NCBI RefSeq assembly: GCF_963576615.1
Contig: NC_088711.1
Span: 22,662,182 to 22,726,181, forward strand
DNA length: 64,000 nucleotides
From: Watersipora subatra
Lineage: Eukaryota > Bryozoa > Gymnolaemata > Cheilostomatida > Watersiporidae
Direction: 5' to 3'
Positions 1-11,529 of this stretch are shown in pieces. The translations under genes and the position numbers were made by a program. The notes below the pieces were generated by a model that saw only the letters and a program-made list of their open reading frames with translations, did not search any database and was not told the DNA's origin. Each line of letters begins with the position of its first letter. The stretch's first letter is position 1.

Positions 1-407
1 TTTGAAGCGACTAACATGCCATCGAGAATTATTGATTTTATAGTAAATGATTCAGCATCAATTGACAATTTATCTGTTAATTTTAATGATGGTAGCAATT
101 AGTGTCCCATACTGGATAGTACAAACCAATAGTGGTGCAGAGAAATCTGGCAACAAGAAAAGAATTAGATACTTTATTTAGTGAGTAGATATGAAAAAGA
201 ACCAATAAAAAGCATCAGACTAGTTAGGAACTTTAATATGATTAATGACTACCAATATGGAAAAGTAAATATTCAAGTCATTACATGTTGCAACTTCTTT
301 TGTTAAAAGAAACAAGATTTTTCTTCACCTTGTTTTACGTTTTGCTAATTTAATCTATAAAATACCCATTAAATAAGCGGAGTATTAATGTCATGTTTTT
401 CACGCAG
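1..407. other. Intronic sequence upstream of first visible exon
   Basis: AT-rich, no open frame or splice-bounded block that I can support. It ends in a good acceptor (pyrimidine-rich stretch then CAG at 405-407). I read it as the intron before the first transporter exon in the window. Confidence 0.6.
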
Positions 408-590
408 GCTGTTCATTTGGAGTCATCTACCTGCAGTCTGCCGTAATTGTGGGACAGTATTTTGAGAAGAAAAGGGCAATGGCTACTGGAATGGCCACAA
501 GTGGAGCAGGAATCGGAGTTCTAGGCATTGTTCCTTTAACAAAGCTTTTACTAGACGAATATAGTTGGAAGGGTGCACAACTCTTTATTG
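408..590 (+). CDS. SLC16-like exon (TM4-TM5 region)
   Basis: Acceptor CAG at 405-407, donor GTATTA at 591. Begins with the last two bases of a split Gly-like codon, then reads CSFGVIYLQSAVIVGQYFEK and onward to WKGAQLFI. Contains the YFEKKRAMATG motif typical of the family. Ends in phase 1. Confidence 0.88.
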
Positions 591-3500
591 GTATTACTCA
601 TATAATTATATGTAATTTTAAGAGATAATTTTATATATTTACATGTATTCCTCATTTCATAGAATTCCCTGTTCATGCTTCTGCGATAGTCACTGATATC
701 TAAGTCATAGGAATATCTTTTGTGATCATTGATTGCTGACATCGAAAGACGATTGATAGACGATTGATAGACGATGTTATGTGTTAAAAAAGCAGATTTT
801 ATTTGAAATGTTTTTAAGATCAAGTAGTTTTGATGAAGTGGTTGATCGCAGGCCTTACCCTTACTAATCTGAGGCTGTCTCAGCAAACAACCGCTAAAAT
901 TCTGAATCCCTTATATTAAAGTCCTTGATTGTTGGGCAACTGAACAATTCTAAGATCTGATCACCTATGGTCATGGTATAAAGTATAATGCTAATAAACC
1001 AAATTAATCATTCAATTCTTACATGGTAACTAATATTGAACCCTTTACATGGTTTCACAGTTTTGAAATTGTATTTTACCTTGTGTTTTCAAATAATTAA
1101 TTGATGGAATATTATTTTGCAGCTGGATTGTTATTGCAATGCTGTATTACCTGTTCCTTGATGACTCCTTTACCCAGACGTTCTGTTGAAGCAAAAGAAG
1201 ATACTAGTATAGAGACAAACTCTTCCCAAGAACAGCTGAGGTTTATAAAATATATTATAATCTAATTAGCTGAAATATCCCATCAACACAGCTAATTTGT
1301 TTTTCACACGAGATTGAAATATAAAAAATATTTTTTTCATTCTGAACAGATGATTAAATGTTTTAGTTACAAAGGTTATGTCCTGATCTTGTTGCGATAA
1401 GGATAAGTTTTTTGAGAGGTTTTGCTCCAACTAATGAAGATCAAGTTATCCTCAAATGTTGTGTTCTTGTTTAGTACCACTAAATCAAATAGTGCAAAAT
1501 CTCAATCTCAAGCAATGGTAGGAAGACGGAGACAACAGCGCGCTCTACTAAGTAATGTACATTCCCTATGATCTTAGTCTTTATCTTTAGTCACTTGTAT
1601 CCTGGGAGTGGGAAGGTCAGCTAGTCAAGTAAACGTGTTGTAGTGGCAGCATTGATGGAAGCAGACTCATATACGACAGCAAAAGATCCTTTGATAAAAA
1701 TAGCAACTTTGTATCTGAGCAAGAGCTGGTCACTCCAGTTGGGATGAGCAACATATTCATCAGCGGCTCCGCGTGTAGTGTGCTCCAGGGCAACTCTTGT
1801 CTACCTTCCAACTTTAGTAGTCAATCAAACACTGCGACTTATTTTCAGGTAATAAACTTGTTTCTTTTTGTAACTCATTTATGTTTGCTCAGTTTCTCAA
1901 AGTGGTTTACTTGATCAGACTTGAGAAGAGTTTTTGCATTGGCAACTGCGATACTACATAGAAAGTTATTGATGTAACTATCTTTTTTACCTTTTCCCTT
2001 TCATCAGGAAATTGTTGGTTTTTTTAAATTGGTGAATGAAAGCACTTTTATAACATCTACATGTACATGTTTTGGGGAGCATATAATTTTCTTGTGTGGT
2101 ACTTTTCATGCTAGACTATTACCAGATAACTTTAATGTGCTGGTGAGTTGCTGCTTATGTAAGTTATCCTTGAATGCTTCAACCAATGATGAGCAAGCCT
2201 TTAAAAAAACATCTGCAGTCAATAAAAATTTTCATGACTTGACCTACTATTTGCATAGTTTAGCTAATTTGGTTGTTGTAAGCAATTGCACTGATATATT
2301 TATCAATGTAATAGTATATCAATTTTGGCATTCATAAAATTTTAACTGCAATAGAAAGCCAAAAACTAGGAAAGAACGGATAAAAAGCAACCTTACTAAG
2401 AAAATATAATATTTCAACTGCCTTGGAAAATATGTTTAGTAGACATTTGCTAACAAACTCTTCATAACCACATAAAGTCATGCTAATTTTTTGAAAGCTT
2501 TGAAGATGATATCTTAGCAAACTCGTACTTTCAATATTGTTGACAGACTTAGACCTTGTTATCTAATTATCCTGTAGAAGGATGAAAAAGAACGCCAGAC
2601 AAACTGTCTACCAAAACCCGTCGCTGATGTAATAGAAGACCTCATGGATTGGAGTGTGTTAAAGTGCCCAGGAATATTGATGTTGGGAGTTGCAAACGTG
2701 TTTGTAATATTTGGGCATTTTGTGCCTATTATATTTATAGTACCAAAAGCGATTGAGATGGGGATTTCCCTAGCCGATGGCGCATTCATCCTCAGCCTCA
2801 TGGGTATGAACAGGTTTGCTACATTTTGTTGCAGGTCATCAAATAGTAACTGCTTATTCTAACTCGGAATGTATAGTCAGAACTAAAAATAATAATACAA
2901 ATTAGTGCATAACTAAAGGGTATAAATAATACACTAATATCAGTTTAAAAAAGGAAAAGTAACACAGATGAAAAGTGGAATATTGGCTCACTATTGAGTT
3001 TAATCTTTAATAGCCTGAAAAATTTTAGTTGTTACACCGGGAGTTGCCTCACCCCAATCTCAAATGACAAGATTCAATTTCAATCTGGTGTATTATTCTG
3101 CGAATTGAATTACTTACTGAAAAACGAAATTGAAGGAAAGTTCATTAACAAATATTTATATATTCATACTCATGAGTCTTAGCATATACTAGCTGTGCTA
3201 CCCGAGTGATAAAAAATTCTAGACAGAAAATTGATTTGTATTTAACATATAACAACATTTACCATTCTAACTTTCAAACTACATATCATGAGAGAAGTGT
3301 TTTGTGTAGTTGGAATAAATTAAGAGAAAGATGAAAACAACTGTAAGGGTTTTAGAACTTTGTCAAACAACTGTAACTTCCAAGCTATTACCATGGCGCA
3401 TTGCCAATGGAAAATTGCAGTAAGCTGCTAGGCTTCTAATGACAGTACTCCATGACATTGCGTCAGCATTGTTGTCCAGCTGCTGTTATTCTAATAATAG

Positions 3501-6500
3501 CTATAGTCGGAATGCAGACAGACAAACGACACACAGACATACTTTGAGAAATATATATATATAGATGCTGGCTGGTAAGCACGAATATGTTTGTATAAAC
3601 GTGTATAAGCAATATAAATATACATGTACATTGCTCAGTGACTTATTAGCAATTTAGTTGTAATGACTGCAATACTTCTGTCACATTTTCTCGTTATGGT
3701 AGTTTAAACCAACAAGTACGGCAAAACAATGCTAGAAAATCAAAATCTTGCTAGCGTCTAGACAGTATTGAGTTCATTTGGGAAGTTAGATTCTCCGCCT
3801 TTTCGATAAAATCTAATTACAGAATCTGTATTGAAAAACATTCAAACCAGCTGATTACAACGTTAAATAATTCAGTTGTTTTTACAAGTGGGACTCTGAG
3901 GTAGACATCGCTTACTTAAATGCGTAGATGTACATATGAGTATCGTAACACGAAAACTAGAACTCCAGACGAAGTGAATGACTAAGTGATGTCATATGAA
4001 TTACAGGCAAATACAAGCTTTACATTCATTATCTGGCTGAACTTTATGAAACTCATTGAAATGTCTTTTAACCGTTTTATCAATAACGCAAAAGAGATTC
4101 TTACATATACTCCACCTGTTCTGTTTACCTCAGACTCATAGTCATCCATTTGACCTATGAACTTTTCCTTTTTATATGGCACTCAATTCCATACATATAT
4201 TAAATGGCTTGGATGATTTTTCTAAGAATTTTAGTTTTTCAATCAGGTTTACCCAATTAAATGAAGATGATCACGGTACTCGCGCAATAAACTTTTATAA
4301 TGTTGCTTCTTATGTGTTCTACTATTTATATTAAAACTTTTTTGTATCATGCTGAAACAATAAAGATTTAAAATTTTTTTTTATAATCACAAGTGTTATT
4401 ATTGTATTCTCTATTTTTAACAATACATCTAGAAAACTTCAAAGAATGAACTGTTTTGTTCAAAGATTTGCACCTGAATTGAGATGGTTTATCTTGCAAA
4501 TACCATTGACAAATACGAAATATCTTTACAGCTTGTGAAACTCCTTCTTGTTTGATTTTGCGATTTACATGTATGGGCTTAACAGTAGATCTATGATTGG
4601 GCTGCCCTACCAATGCTAACACACAAGTTATATTGTGTTAACAACAGGTATTCTCAACACAGCTGGACGACTACTACTCAGCCTTCTAGCAAATATACCA
4701 GGAGTTTCGGTCCTCCTCGTCAATAATGTTGCCATCACTTTGGCTGGAGTCTCAGTCATCACTCTTCCTTTCTGCACTGATTTCTTGAGCATGACAGTTG
4801 TAGTCTGCTCATACGCATTCTTAATAGGTAAGCCTTTATTTGAACGAAGCTATTTGTACATGGAGTCAATTGGAAGCACAGGTTTTATCATGTTACTAAA
4901 GACCTACTAAATAGCTAAACTGAACATGGGTAAGATTGAATTGTTTATTGAGGCTAAGTTGTTAGTTGAATTGTTAAAAATCATCACTCACCTCACACCT
5001 GATTTGATGTACTAGATTCTGACCATGTTAGTGCGTGAAGGTGAGGTTATGTCTATGAGTTGATCATTATATCTATGTTTAAAAAACTTGACATAAAATA
5101 GATTTTTAGTACTTTTTCACATGTAATCCTTTACAACGCTTTTATAAAATTTAAATTTCTATACAAGTATACAGTTATAATTCTTAAGACTCTTGACAAA
5201 TTTCAAAAAAAGATTAAAATACTTTAAAGTTTTGGTTGTGAGAAGAATAAATAGGCTAATTGTAGCGTAAGGTATTTTCGTGTAAGGAAGACTTCTCTGA
5301 CTTCATGGTTATCGGTACACAATCGTCAAAAATCACTGATAAAAATAAATGCTGAATACATCAATCGACAGAGTAAAGACGTACAAAACTACTCACTTTA
5401 ACAATAAGTTAATAAGAATTATAACAATAACAGGAGAGGAACTTGAATAGGCCTAATAAATATTATGCCTGATGAACCATAAGTAAGAACTTACGAAGTG
5501 GAATTTAGCAACTTTATTCAGATTAACATAACCAAATTTGAAATATCAACACTTATGAAAGTATGACAATTCTTTACTTCTTACTAGACTGGTTCTGTTG
5601 ATCAATTAGAAAAGTGCATGCAGCTAGATTTTTAATTCTAACAACTCACACCTTGCTTTTCGTACTGTAACAATCTAAAAAATTCTGTCCAATTACATCA
5701 GGATTTGCCTTGATAGATGGTTGTTGAGACCATCCTTTCAAAAACGTATTGAATCATCTAAACATTGAGAGGGGAATACAAGTTTTGGAAACACAAAATG
5801 ATTTGACAGCCCTTGTCTAAAACAAAAGTTTCAACAAACTTAATGATGTTGAACTGTGATTTATCACTTTAAAAGTGATAGAACTATAGGCGTAAATCTG
5901 GATTCCATGTACTTTTGTAGCATCATATAGCTGTCTCTTTACTGTGATAATATGCAACCTCGTCGGCTTAGAGAAACTGACGAATGTTCTCAGCTTCCTA
6001 AATTTATTAAAAGGTGTAACAGCAATAGTGGGACCTCCATTACTAGGTAAGCAAAAGTTTTATATTTATACTAGTTACTACTTGCTAGCAAGCTAAGAGC
6101 TGGTCTGTGTTATAGCCCTCTAGAGATACTGTACACGCTCCTCCAACATAAACCTTCTTTATTGTAAATTCCACTTAACGTGAAAAATCTATGAAAAGTT
6201 TTAACTTTACATTTTTTGGTTTTAATTTCCATATAATGTAAAGTGAGAAATCGGCTAAAGTTCTCAAATTCGATTTGAATAATAGATATCTAGTAGTTGG
6301 CCTTGAAAAATTGATTCATCTCTCGTTGTACTTGGGAGAGGAAACGATGCACAGGGTTATCACTATTATATATACAGTACTAGGACAATGCCAGTCTAGT
6401 GCGTCGTGAGAGAACATCAGGTGTGCCGATAAAGTGCAGAGAATAAGTAGCTGCACAATTATTCAGAAATACTTAAAAACGGTCGATTGATTTAGAGTGT

Positions 6501-9500
6501 CAGTCTACCAAACTGAATGTCACGGGTTTAAGTCTCGTCATTAGCTGTCTTTTATCTTAACCTTTAACCCTGGCGTCGGATAGACCATGGAGAAACTGAT
6601 TTTTATTTTAGTAAAGATATATTTTTGTTTACTTTGTTTTAGACAGTAAATATTTTGTATTATTTTTTTTTGTAGAATAGACTTTGCTGTCTAAAACAAA
6701 AGAAGAAAAAATTGATGTAAATTGACATTGAAAGTGTGTGCTCACCTCAACTTGTTGCAAAATTACAATAATCATTGACCCTAAACCAAGTGAAAGCGAT
6801 ATAGAAGAAGAGAAAAGTGGTAGATACAAACCAATAATACTAGTTACTGCACAATCAGTAAATTTAATAGTTATGTCTAGTTTCTTCCTTTTTGAGTGGC
6901 CAAAACGGTGAGTTTGAGAAGATCTTAGAACAGATTAGGCAATTTACATGTATTTTACTGTTCAAATAAAGCTAAATTCTTACTACATAAACATTCGCAG
7001 AACTGGTTATTCATGCTGTAGGAGCGTTTACTGTATTGATGATATACTTCTATACGCAGCAGTTGATTAACATTAACGAAATGAAATGTAGCGTTTAGTA
7101 ATGTTTGTGCCTTTCACTTCTGTTTAAAGCTTTTCATCTCAAGTCTGCTTAATGCACTGTATGGTAAAAATGCCGAAGAAAATTAAACAATATTTTTCCA
7201 GTTTGTTTCTGTGCTATATGCAAAGAAAAACAGATTTAATTTTTGGTTTTCTGTCTATCAGCAGCAGGTCAATAGGTTCAGTAGGTCTGTATTGGTTACC
7301 AAATGACACAGCTCTACATATAAGCCAAAAGGTCAAACAACTGGGTTTTCATTTTTTTCGATATATTAATTATGGCATCTTGCAGCATTTCTGCCATCAC
7401 ATCTCTAATCCCTAGAATTATAGCCGATGAACTGAGGTAGCTGAATCTAGTGATCTGGTAGCTGAATGATTTAGTCATCTCTAATAAACAATTGACACTA
7501 TAATAACTGAATTACTGTTAAGCTACCAATTCACCGATAATTACAGGCATTTCATTGCAAAACTACCATTGCTCCAATATTTCTATCATACATATTCTAT
7601 ATACATGATAGAAATATTATATCTAAATAATTTATATATATATTTCTCAAAGTTTTTTGTCGTTGTTTATGTCTAGCTATAGCTATTAAAATCTAGGACT
7701 AAAAAATCCGTAAAGCAAAAACTCCTGTTTGCCAGTCCAACTGCCTTACCAGCTCAGCCACGCGAGCTTGATAGGTAAATTGTTAGGCAATATATGTCGC
7801 TATATAGGAACAAATACTCTAACGCTTTTGCTCACGACGAAGTGATAGCTTAATGTCACGAAGAGGGGTAGCTCTTATTAGTATTTACTCAAATTATCCA
7901 TTGACAATGTGCCAGGCTAATAGCAAGTGGCAAGCAACCCTCATTACCTCTCATTGTTTATAAGCTGATTTTTAATACTCGAACAACGCCGGGTAGCACA
8001 GCTAGTATACCGCTCTACAATTATGACGTCTGAGGCCTTTCTGTCTTAAGCCTGGTTCCCATATCGATTGCGAGACTCTGGCGGTAACTTACGCAGCAAA
8101 ACGCTTGCGACGCTAGGCGGCAACTGTTCACATATAAGCTGCATCGCTAAACATAATCGCGTAATCAAATAAAATGTTCGCGCGCCATGCCGTTTCGATA
8201 ATGGTGACCTTCACCTGTACAGCGCATTTCGGGATAGGGTTGCCTGCGGCCTATCGTGAAATTTGAACAGCGCTAAACTATTGCATTGCCGCCGGACACT
8301 ACCGGCGGTCCCCGGCGCGTAGGTTCACATTTAACTGCTAATAGCCTTCGGTGCTGTCGCCGGTGCTTTGCGATGTATATGGGAACTAGGCTTTAGCAAT
8401 TAAAGAGATTAGACAGAGCGTACATAGAGGTGCTGCGATAGAGTACAGAGCGTACATAGAGGTGCTGCGATAGAGATACAGAGTGTACATAGAGGTGCTG
8501 CGATAGAGATATAGAGCGTACATAGAGGTGCTGCGATAGAGTACAGAGCGTACATAGAGGTGCTGCGATAGAGATACAGAGCGTACATAGAGGTGCTGCG
8601 ATAGAGTACAGAGCGTACATAGAGGTGCTGCGATAGAGATACAGAGCGTACATAGAGGTGCTGCGATAGAGTACAGAGCGTACATAGAGGTGCTGCGATA
8701 GAGTACAGAGCGTACATAGAGGTGCTGCGATAGAGTACAGAGCGTACATAGAGGTGCTGCGATAGAGTACAGAGCGTACATAGAGGTGCTGCGATAGAGT
8801 ACAGAGCGTACATAAAGGTGCTGAGATAGAGTACAGAGCATACATAGAGGTGCTGCGATAGAGTACAGAGCGTACATAGAGGTGCTGCGATAGAGTACAG
8901 AGCGTACATAGAGGTGTTGCGATAGAGTACAGAGCGTACGTAGAGGTGCTGCGATAGAGTACAGAACGTACATAGAGGTGCTGCGATAGAGTACAGAGCG
9001 TACATAGAGGTGCTGCGATAGAGTACAGAGCGTACATAGAGGTGCTGCGATAGAGATATAGAGCGTACATAGAGGTGCTGCGATAGAGATACAGAGCGTA
9101 CATAGAGGTGCTGCGATAGAGTACAGAGCGTACATAGAGGTGCTGCGATAGAGATGCAGAGCGTACATAGAGGTGCTGCGATAGAGATACAGAGCGTACA
9201 TAGAGGTGCTGCGATAGAGTACAGAGCGTACATAGAGGTGCTGCGATAGAGTACAGAGCGTACATAGAGGTGCTGCGATAGAGATACAGAGCGTACATAG
9301 AGGTGCTGCGATAGAGTACAGAGCGTACATAGAGGTGCTGCGATAGAGATACAGAGCGTACATAGAGGTGCTGCGATAGAGTACAGAGCGTACATAGAGG
9401 TGCTGCGATAGAGATACAAATCTAATCTACTTTAAACTATGTGAGTTTAAGATCATCAAAAGTTGTTTTTATGAATTTTTTTACATTGATATTTTTTACA

Positions 9501-11134
9501 TTATATTTGCAATTATCATACCAGTTACTCCGCTCTTGCTAGTTTCAAGCTTTTGTTTCTTTCCCATGACTTTGACCATTTCTCTTACATTGTACGATAA
9601 CAACTATATGGCTGTTGAGATTTTAAGCAATATAGACCTGCTATAGTTGCACTTGCTAAATTGATATTTGTAGTTTTATTGCTAAAAAGTCATTGTTTTC
9701 CACCCTTCTTCATCAACGATGTCACTTACACATGCCTGTTATAGATCTAAGTTTAAAGCCAAAAATGAAATACCTATAAGCACTGTTGAGTACTACTTGA
9801 GCGCCTTATAGCCAAGCGGTGCCAAAATGAGCTGTGCGGACATGCTGCAGATTCCCTCATATGTAGAGATAGATATGTATAGGTTTGCTAAAAGTCTATA
9901 ATGTACATAAAAAGTCATACAAATGATCAAAAATCTAAACTGGAACACCCTACCAGTAAAATTGAGTTGAATCCACTCTTTACTCTCAGTACAGACGAAC
10001 TGACTCAATTCTATGGTTTCAATAAGCAAAACGGCACGAGTCTAAATTCATCAATGCTTCCCTTTATTTTTATTTATCTATTTATCTATATATATATTTT
10101 TCAAAGTATGTCCGTGTGTCGTATGTTTGTCTGCATTGCGGCTATAGCTATTATTAGAATAACTGCAGCTGGACAACAATACTGGCGCAACGGCAGAAGT
10201 ACTGTCATTAGAAACCTAGCAGCTTACCACAATTTTCCATTGGCAATGTGCCAGGATAATAGCTTAAAAGTTACAGTTGTTTGACAAAGTTTTAAAACCT
10301 TTACAGTTGTTTTCATTTTTCTCTTAATTTATTTCAACTACACAAAACACTTCTCTCATGATATGTAGTTTGAAAGTTACAATGGGAAATGTTGTTATAT
10401 GTTAAATACAAATCAATTTTCTGTCCAGACTTTTTTATTATCCTGGAAACGCCGGGTAGCACAGCTAGTTATTACTATATCTATAATAGTTACTACGTGG
10501 AAAAAATCCAAAAGGTGCACGCTGACTCGAAGATGTCAGTGCAGTCTGGTGTTGCTAACAACTCATGCTTCCACGAGACCTCGATATCGCTGCATAGAAT
10601 TTAATGGTTGACAATAAGTAGCACGCACCAATATAATATGGTTGTAATGTTTTTCTGGGTGCTGGCAATATGCTTAGCTATACTGTTTTGAACATCATGC
10701 AAAAAATGTACCAACATCTCATTCAACATGAGATCTCACGCTACACAAATGCCCAAGTTTTAACAGACAGTAGTGGTTGGTTATTTTGTTCGCTAAACTA
10801 GTTTACAAACCAATGAGGATCTAATTCAAACATAAGACCTTGTCCTACACATTTGCCATTTTTAAGGTCTTCAACGCATCTGTGGTGGAAAATAGGCAAA
10901 ATTGTCAACATAAAATAACATAAAAACATAACATAAAATGTAGACATAAATAAATATAGAGAAGCAGCACCACTGATAGCCAAATAACAAACCATTTATT
11001 TATTTACAGGAAAACTGTTTGATCTGACAGGAAAGTATGACATGACAATGTATACTGGAGGAGCATTTATCATGCTGAGTGGACTTATGCAGTTCACACT
11101 TCACTTACCATATTGCAAGAAGATGAGAAAGTGA
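408..11134 (+). CDS. Monocarboxylate transporter-like (SLC16-type MFS) protein, 3' part of a spliced gene
   Basis: Plus-strand gene with exons at 408-590, 1123-1240, 1644-1848, 2578-2803, 4648-4827, 5921-6046 and 11010-11134 (TGA at 11132). All junction phases agree (1, 2, 0, 1, 1, 1), giving 386 residues plus a partial first codon. Family hallmarks are visible: GQYFEKKRAMATGMATSG (the conserved TM4-5 loop of SLC16 proteins), AGLLLQCCITCSLMTPLPR after TM6, a Ser/Asn-rich cytoplasmic loop, NLVGLEKLTNVLSFLNLL and GPPLLG near TM10-11, and GKLFDLTGKYD before TM12. SLC16 members move monocarboxylates, thyroid hormone, aromatic amino acids or other small solutes across the plasma membrane, some of them with protons. 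The substrate cannot be told from this part. TM1-3 and the start codon lie upstream of the window. The last intron is 4.96 kb and full of repeats. No inactivating change is visible. Confidence 0.88.
1123..1240 (+). CDS. SLC16-like exon (end of TM6 and start of central loop)
   Basis: Acceptor TTTTGCAG ends at 1122; donor GTTTAT at 1241. Reads AGLLLQCCITCSLMTPLPRR then a charged run ending QEQLR/S. This matches the GGLLLHCCVxxxLMRP pattern of monocarboxylate transporters. Ends in phase 2. Confidence 0.88.
1644..1848 (+). CDS. SLC16-like exon (central cytoplasmic loop)
   Basis: Open for 68 codons, hydrophilic, Ser/Asn-rich (SGSIDGSRLIYDSKRS, then TPVGMSNIFISGSACSV), and ends at a clear CAG/GTAATA donor. 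The acceptor is the uncertain end: TTGTAG at 1638-1643 has a poor pyrimidine tract, but it gives the phase needed to join the previous exon directly, and in-frame stops lie just upstream. CAG ending at 1649 is an alternative with the same phase. Confidence 0.65.
2578..2803 (+). CDS. SLC16-like exon (TM7-TM8 region)
   Basis: Acceptor CCTGTAG ends at 2577; donor GTATGA at 2804. Reads KDEKERQTNC, then DLMDWSVLKCPGILMLGVAN (TM7), FVIFGHFVPIIFIVPKAIEM (TM8) and GISLADGAFILSLMG. The second half of the MFS fold begins here. Starts in phase 0 and ends in phase 1. Confidence 0.87.
2804..4647 (+). other. Intron holding a Helitron-like element
   Basis: 1.84 kb intron between phase-1 junctions. It contains the minus-oriented Helitron-like copy at 3189-3565. 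The rest is AT-rich and shows no gene. Confidence 0.75.
3189..3565 (-). mobile_element. Non-autonomous Helitron-like element, copy A
   Basis: Reverse complement starts TCTATATATA and ends GGGTAGCACAGCTAG, inserted between A and T. These are the Helitron hallmarks (5' TC, 3' CTAG, host A/T site, no target duplication). It aligns along its whole length with copy B at 10085-10468. The 3' hairpin is degraded in this copy. No coding capacity. Confidence 0.72.
4648..4827 (+). CDS. SLC16-like exon (TM9 and TM10 start)
   Basis: Acceptor ACAACAG ends at 4647; donor GTAAGC at 4828. Reads GILNTAGRLLLSLLANIPGV, then VSVLLVNNVAITLAGVSV, then LPFCTDFLSMTVVVCSYAFL. The GxxNxxGR start matches the conserved TM8-TM9 Asn/Arg segment of the family. 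Both junctions are phase 1. Confidence 0.87.
5921..6046 (+). CDS. SLC16-like exon (TM10-TM11, LVGLEKL motif)
   Basis: Acceptor CTTTTGTAG ends at 5920; donor GTAAGC at 6047. Reads ASYSCLFTVIICNLVGLEKL, then TNVLSFLNLLKGVTAIVGPP. The VGLEKL and GPPLxG motifs are among the most conserved in SLC16 transporters. Both junctions are phase 1. Confidence 0.9.
6483..6552 (+). repeat. tRNA-like SINE head
   Basis: A tRNA-shaped stretch: an anticodon-like arm TCAGT-loop-ACTGA and a T-arm ACGGG-TTTAAGT-CTCGT with a B-box-like GGGTTTAAGTC. The acceptor ends do not pair well, so I read it as the 5' part of a tRNA-derived SINE, not a tRNA gene. The tail boundary is not clear. Confidence 0.4.
7576..7618. repeat. 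Perfect 14-bp inverted repeat (hairpin)
   Basis: Arms AATATTTCTATCAT (7576-7589) and ATGATAGAAATATT (7605-7618) pair perfectly around a 15-base loop. It lies just before Helitron-like copy C. No known family recognised. Confidence 0.6.
7622..8005 (+). mobile_element. Non-autonomous Helitron-like element, copy C
   Basis: Starts TCTAAATAA after an A and ends GGGTAGCACAGCTAG before a T. A short hairpin (ACTCG paired with CGGGT) sits about 11 bases before the end, as in Helitrons. Ends match copies A and B, but the interior differs and includes a tRNA-like segment on the minus strand near 7715-7769. Confidence 0.7.
8049..8392. mobile_element. PIF/Harbinger-type MITE
   Basis: Terminal inverted repeats AGCCTGGTTCCCATAT and ATATGGGAACTAGGCT (15 of 16 positions pair), flanked by a TTA duplication at 8046-8048 and 8393-8395. 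A 3-bp TWA target duplication and short TIRs point to the PIF/Harbinger superfamily. The 344-bp interior is GC-rich compared with its surroundings and has no transposase. Confidence 0.72.
8414..9418. repeat. Minisatellite, about 31 units of 32/33 bp
   Basis: Tandem units built on GTACATAGAGGTGCTGCGAT plus a spacer that is either GAGTACAGAGC (32-bp unit) or GAGATACAGAGC (33-bp unit). Units are nearly identical, with a few point variants (near 8815-8850, 8918 and 8940). It begins 19 bases after the MITE's right target duplication. The unit has no stop on the minus strand, which creates long repetitive frames there that are not genes. Confidence 0.95.
10085..10468 (+). mobile_element. Non-autonomous Helitron-like element, copy B
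   Basis: Starts TCTATATATATA after an A and ends GCCGGGTAGCACAGCTAG before a T. A CCTGG/CCGGG hairpin lies just before the 3' end. It aligns end to end with copy A in inverted orientation, and both share the internal ACTTCTCTCATGATATGTAG segment. Confidence 0.75.
11010..11134 (+). CDS. SLC16-like terminal exon (TM12, C-terminus)
   Basis: Acceptor TTTATTTACAG ends at 11009. Reads GKLFDLTGKYDMTMYTGGAF, then IMLSGLMQFTLHLPYCKKMR and K before TGA. The G-x-L-x-D-x-T-G-x-Y-D motif is the standard lead into TM12 of monocarboxylate transporters. The short basic tail marks the natural C-terminus. Confidence 0.88.
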
Positions 11135-11529
11135 AACAGTTGAGAAATGTGCCTACGAAAAATCTTGACGAAAATATATATGTAAGGTTTCGGAAAATAG
11201 AAAAAATTGTTACAAGCATATCCAAACAATTTGGCAAAGATAATTTGCATATTGGTTTTGAAATAATGCTGACTATCTAAATGAATAAAACACAATATGC
11301 ATTAACCATTGCATGACTCCCTCTCGCCTGAACATTTATGTACAGTGAAATACACAGAACTCAACACGAAAAAGAAATAATGCTCAAAAATACGGTAAGA
11401 CATGGTTTAAAAACATAGTGAGATTGAATACCTATTTCTACCATAGCATATATTGGATATGAATTTTAATAAGCGGCTTTGTAACCAAAAACATATTGCA
11501 AAACTAAACATTAGAGTTTTACAAGTGAA
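11135..11529. other. 3' untranslated and intergenic region before the tRNA array
   Basis: AT-rich sequence with no further gene. It separates the transporter stop codon from the first recognisable remnant of the tRNA array by about 400 bp. Confidence 0.6.
11284..11289 (+). promoter_or_regulatory. Candidate polyadenylation signal AATAAA
   Basis: Canonical hexamer about 150 bases after the transporter stop codon. AATAAA is frequent in AT-rich DNA, so this is positional support only. Confidence 0.35.

Larger units (their letters stand above)
6047..11009 (+). other. Long last intron, rich in repeats
   Basis: 4.96 kb between two phase-1 junctions, much longer than the other introns. It holds a SINE-like tRNA head, Helitron-like copies C and B, a Harbinger-type MITE and a 32/33-bp minisatellite. 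I find no exon in the remaining AT-rich sequence. Confidence 0.75.

Noticed and set aside
551-886. Minus-strand 111-codon frame and other short frames in the first 11 kb
   Set aside because: They lie in introns or opposite the transporter exons, are AT-rich in composition, and show no motif or splice support.
1475-1551. Possible extra exon in the transporter (acceptor TTTAG at 1474, frame rich in Ser, Gln and Arg)
   Set aside because: It would enter in phase 2 and leave in phase 1, which does not fit the next exon at 1644. The exon ending at 1240 joins 1644 directly in phase.
7715-7769. tRNA gene on the minus strand (A-box-like TGGCTGAGCTGGTAAGG)
   Set aside because: No pairing acceptor and no B box follow. 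It lies inside Helitron-like copy C and is at best a tRNA-derived fragment.
8386-9419. Three overlapping minus-strand frames of over 300 codons with YRSTSMYAL-type repeats
   Set aside because: They are translations of the 32/33-bp minisatellite in three frames. The repeat simply lacks stops on that strand.
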